From NCBI GenBank assembly GCA_964057225.1, contig OZ059894.1, forward strand, positions 3,286,001-3,350,000: 64,000 nt of DNA, read 5' to 3'. Made by a program: the position numbers and the translations under genes. Source of the stretch: Auanema rhodensis (taxonomy: Eukaryota; Nematoda; Chromadorea; Rhabditida; Rhabditidae). Shown here one piece after another: positions 60,863 to 64,000 of this stretch (positions are counted from its first letter, which is position 1; the number at the start of each line of letters is the position of its first letter). The notes under the pieces were generated by a model. It was not told where the DNA came from and searched no databases. It saw only the letters and a program-made list of their open reading frames with translations.

Positions 60863-61761
60863 TATCAGTTGATATCTCGGTGCATTTTTAAGCTAGCGCA
60901 AATCTGATAACACAGATCGACGCAGCTCAAAAATATACATCGAATGCACTATACTTCATTAAGAAATGCTCAATACCAAAATTAGTTATGATCGTTTGGA
61001 AAATGATGCATTACTGTATGTTGAGTTTCAATGTACACTCAACATTGCTTTCAAAAACATTTTGACAAAAATTTTCCCGAAAAATTTCGAAATAATTTCA
61101 CGAAAAGTAGATGTTTTTAGATTTCTTTTTTCAAGGCAAAGACGATGGACAATGTTATTCAACGAAAAAATTAATTCTTCAGGGTGAAAATCGAGGATAT
61201 AAGTGTGAACTTATATCAGTTGATATCTCGGTGCATTTTTAAGCTAGCGCAAATATGATAACATAGATCGACGCAGCTTAAAAATCCGCATTGAATGCAC
61301 TATACTACATTGAGAAAAGCTTAATACAAAAATTAGTTATGATCGTTTGAAAAATGATGCATTACTGTATGTTGAGTTTCCATGTACACTCAACATTGCT
61401 TCCAAAAACATTTTGACAAAAATTTTCCCGAAAAATTTCTAGATAATTTCACAAAAAGTAGATGTTTTTAGATTCCTTTTTTCAAGGCGAAGACGACGGA
61501 CAATGTTATTCAACGTAAAAATTAGTTCTTTAGGGTGAAAATCGAGAAAAATGATGCATTACTGTATGTTGAGTTTCAATGTACACTCAACATTGCTTCC
61601 AAAAACATTTTGACAAAAATTTTCCCGAAAAATTTCAAAAAAATTTCACGAAAAGTAGATGTTTTTAGATTCCCTTTTTCGATGCGAAGATGATGGACAA
61701 TGTTATTCAGCGAAAAAATAAACTCTTCAGGGTGAAAATCGAGGATATAAGTGTGAACATA
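60863..61761 (+). repeat. HOR-7 copy 3 (899 bp)
   Basis: Order: 60863, 61214, short 61547-61743. Differences seen: AAAAATATACATCG near 60930, GTAGATG instead of GTGGATG with GATTTC after it, and in the short AAAAAAATTTC and CGATGCGAAG. Confidence 0.9.
61547..61743 (+). repeat. Short monomer (197 bp)
   Basis: Tail gamma with private AAAAAAATTTC and CGATGCGAAG; HOR-7 copy 3. Confidence 0.93.
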
Positions 61762-64000
61762 TATCAGTTGATATCTCGGTGCATTTTTAAGCTAGCGCAA
61801 ATCTGATAACACAGATCGACGCAGCTCAACAATCTACATCGAATGCACTATACTTCATTGAGAAATGCTCAATACAAAAATTAGTTATGATCGTTTGAAA
61901 AATGATGCATTATTGTATGTTGAGTTTCCATGTACACTCAACATTGCTTCCAAAAACATTTTGATAAAAATTTTTTCGAAAAATTTCAAAATAGTTTAGC
62001 AAAAAGTAGATGTTTTTAGATTCCTTTTTTCAAGGCAAAAACGATGGACAATGTTATTCAACGAAAAAAGTAAATCTTCAGGGTGAAAATCGAGGATACA
62101 AGTGTGAACATATATCAGTTGATTTCTCGGTGCATTTTTAAGCTAGCGCAAATCTGATAACACAGATCGACGCAGCTCAAAAATCTACATCGAATGCACT
62201 ATACTTCATTAAGAAATGCTCAATACCAAAATTAGTTATGATCGTTTGGAAAATGATGCATTACTGTATGTTGAGTTTCAATGTACACTCAACATTGCTT
62301 CCAAAAACATTTTGACAAAAATTTTCCCGAAAAATTTCAAAATAATTTCACGAAAAGTAGATGTTTTTAGATTCCCTTTTTCGAGGCGAAGATGATGGAC
62401 AATGTTATTCAGCGAAAAAATAAACTCTTCAGGGTGAAAATCGAGGATATAAGTGTGAACATATATCAGTTGATATCTCGGTGCATTTTTAAGCTAGCGC
62501 AAATCTGATAACACAGATCGACGCAGCTCAAAAATCTACATCGAATGCACTATACTTCATTAAGAAATGCTCAATACCAAAATTAGTTATGATCGTTTGA
62601 AAAATGATGCATTATTGTATGTTGAGTTTCCATGTACACTCAACATTGCTTCCAAAAACATTTTGACAAAAATTTTCCCGAAAAATTTCTAGATAATTTC
62701 ACAAAAAGTAGATGTTTTTAGATTCCTTTTTTCAAGGCGAAGACGACGGACAATGTTATTCAACGTAAAAATTAGTTCTTTAGGGTGAAAATCGAGGATA
62801 TAGGTGTGAACTTATATCAGTTGATATCTCGGTGCATTTTTAAGCTAGCGCAAATCTGATAACACAGATCGACGCAGCTTAAAAATCCGCATCGAATGGG
62901 CTATACTACATTAAGAAACGCTTAATATAAAAATTAGTTATGATCGTTTGAAAAATGATGCATTAGTGTATGTTGAGTTTCCATGTACACTCAACATTGC
63001 TTCCAAAAACATTTTGACAAAAATTTTTTCGAAAAATTTCAAAATAGTTTAGCAAAAAGTAGATGTTTTTAGATTCCTTTTTTCAAGGCAAAAACGATGG
63101 ACAATGTTATTCAACGAAAAAAGTAAATCTTCAGGGTGAAAATCGAGGATATAAGTGTGAACATATATCAGTTGATATCTCGGTGCATTTTTAAGCTAGC
63201 GCAAATCTGATAACACAGATCGACGCAGCTCAAAAATCTACATCGAATGCACTATACTTCATTAAGAAATGCTCAATACAAAAATTAGTTATGATCGTTT
63301 AAAAAATGATGCATTATTGTATGTTGAGTTTCCATGTACACTCAACATTGCTTCCAAAAACATTTTGACAAAAATTTTCCCGAAAAATTTCAAAATAATT
63401 TCACGAAAAGTAGATGTTTTTAGATTCCCTTTTTCGAGGCAAAGATGATGGACAATGTTATTCAGCGAAAAAATAAACTCTTCAGGGTGAAAATCGAGGA
63501 TATAAGTGTGAACAAATATCAGTTGATATCTCGGTTCATTTTTAAGCTAGCGCAAATCTGATAACACAGATCGACGCAGCTCAAAAATCTACATCGAATG
63601 CACTATATTTCATTAAGAAATGCTCAATACAAAAATTAGTTATGATCGTTTGGAAAATGATGCATTACTGTATGTTGAGTTTCAATGTACACTCAACATT
63701 GCTTCCAAAAACATTTTGACAAAAATTTTCCCGAAAAATTTCAAAATAATTTCACGAAAAGTAGATGTTTTTAGATTCCTTTTTTCAAGGCGAAGACGAT
63801 GGACAATGTTATTCAGCGAAAAAATTAACTCTTCAGTGTGAAAATCGAGAAAAATGATGCATTACTGTATGTTGAGTTTCAATGTACACTCAACATTGCT
63901 TCCAAAAACATTTTGACAAAAATTTTCCCGAAAAATTTCAAAATAATTTCACGAAAAGTAGACGTTTATAGATTCCTTTTTTCAAGGCGAAGACGATAGA
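61762..64000 (+). repeat. Irregular right-hand zone (6 full + 1 partial short)
   Basis: Order: 61762, 62113, 62464, 62815, 63166, 63517, then short 63850-64000 cut by the window. No HOR period is visible. The monomer at 62113 joins a TTGATTTCTC start to a CTACATCG/AATGCTC body. The monomer at 62815 has GAATGGGCTATAC instead of GAATGCACTATAC. The last 835 bases (GTTTAAAAAATG, GGTTCATT, GACGTTTATAG in order) recall 25433-26313. Confidence 0.85.
63850..64000 (+). repeat. Short monomer, cut by the window edge (151 bp seen)
   Basis: Tail beta (GACGTTTATAG, GACGATAGA) far from the HOR-2 and HOR-3 zones where this tail is otherwise found. Confidence 0.9.

Larger units (their letters stand above)
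1..64000. repeat. Satellite DNA array, 351/197-bp monomers, whole window
   Basis: Full monomers open with TATCAGTTGATATCTCGG at 1, 352, 703, 1054 and so on to 63517. I placed 160 full and 40 short units, and their summed lengths reproduce the window coordinates exactly. All units lie in the same orientation and there is no spacer, insertion or inversion. The base composition is AT-rich. The array continues beyond both edges: the left edge happens to fall on a monomer start and the right edge cuts a short unit. Large head-to-tail arrays with HORs are typical of centromeric and pericentromeric satellite in eukaryotes; the chromosomal position here is inferred. I do not recognise the family. Confidence 0.98.

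Noticed and set aside
806-63841. Dozens of plus-strand open frames of 60-73 codons with near-identical translations (MLNTKISYDRL... to SRRRR...), one per monomer
   Set aside because: 351 is divisible by three, so any chance open frame recurs in register. The start ATG is missing in the AAACGCTT and AAAAGCTT monomers, stops appear at variable places (GACGATAG, TTTCTAG), several frames begin with GTG or TTG, and there is no sign of codon constraint. They are treated as by-products of the satellite.
1-64000. CRISPR array
   Set aside because: The repeat unit is 351 or 197 bp with no unique spacers, and there are no associated genes; this is a eukaryotic-type satellite.
1-64000. Transposon or retroelement insertion in the array
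   Set aside because: Unit spacing is fully accounted for by 351- and 197-bp units plus small indels, so there is no room for an insertion. The 154-bp difference has no terminal repeats or target duplication that I can see.

Overview
The whole 64 kb window is one uninterrupted tandem satellite array. I see no unique sequence, no convincing gene, no RNA gene and no recognisable transposon on either strand. The organism is almost certainly a eukaryote, and the locus is probably centromeric, pericentromeric or another heterochromatic block. The reasons are the AT-rich monomer (114 G+C in the first 351 bases by hand count, about 32%), 200 head-to-tail units in one orientation, and multi-monomer higher-order repeats (HORs). 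The style and monomer size resemble invertebrate, especially insect, satellites, but I do not recognise this family and do not name a species.

There are two unit lengths. Full monomers are 351 bp (160 copies; 158 exactly 351, one 350, one 353). Short monomers are 197 bp (40 copies counting a cut one at the right edge; of 39 complete ones 30 are 197, eight are 200 and one is 196). All short units share one junction: the last 18 and first 136 bases of a full monomer are missing (154 bp, counting from the TATCAG that opens each full monomer). Every spacing in the window is therefore 351a + 197b with only a few small indels.

Layout from left to right: 1-13115, HOR-1 family (1952 bp = 5 full + 1 short, with 2303-bp and other variants) interrupted by a 1404-bp tetramer duplication; 13116-22776, HOR-2 (2503 bp = 6 full + 2 short), nearly perfect copies; 22777-24881, irregular; 24882-36847, HOR-3 (2503, 3556, 3402 and 2505 bp variants); 36848-38448, bridge; 38449-48405, HOR-4 (1952 bp), whose copies alternate between two haplotypes and so form a 3904-bp superperiod; 48406-49655, bridge; 49656-53910, HOR-5 (2303 bp); 54262-58713, HOR-6 (1601 bp); 59065-61761, HOR-7 (899 bp = 2 full + 1 short); 61762-64000, irregular tail.

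The biology here is repeat evolution rather than genes. Linked single-base markers allow individual unequal exchanges to be located: back-to-back short units, full/short hybrids, hybrid monomers and a 548-bp internal duplication. The 197-bp core kept in every unit holds a 9-bp-arm inverted repeat and a run of A/T tracts spaced about 11 bp apart. The many 60-73-codon open frames are by-products of a monomer length divisible by three and are not annotated as genes. Identity statements are by eye, not computed.
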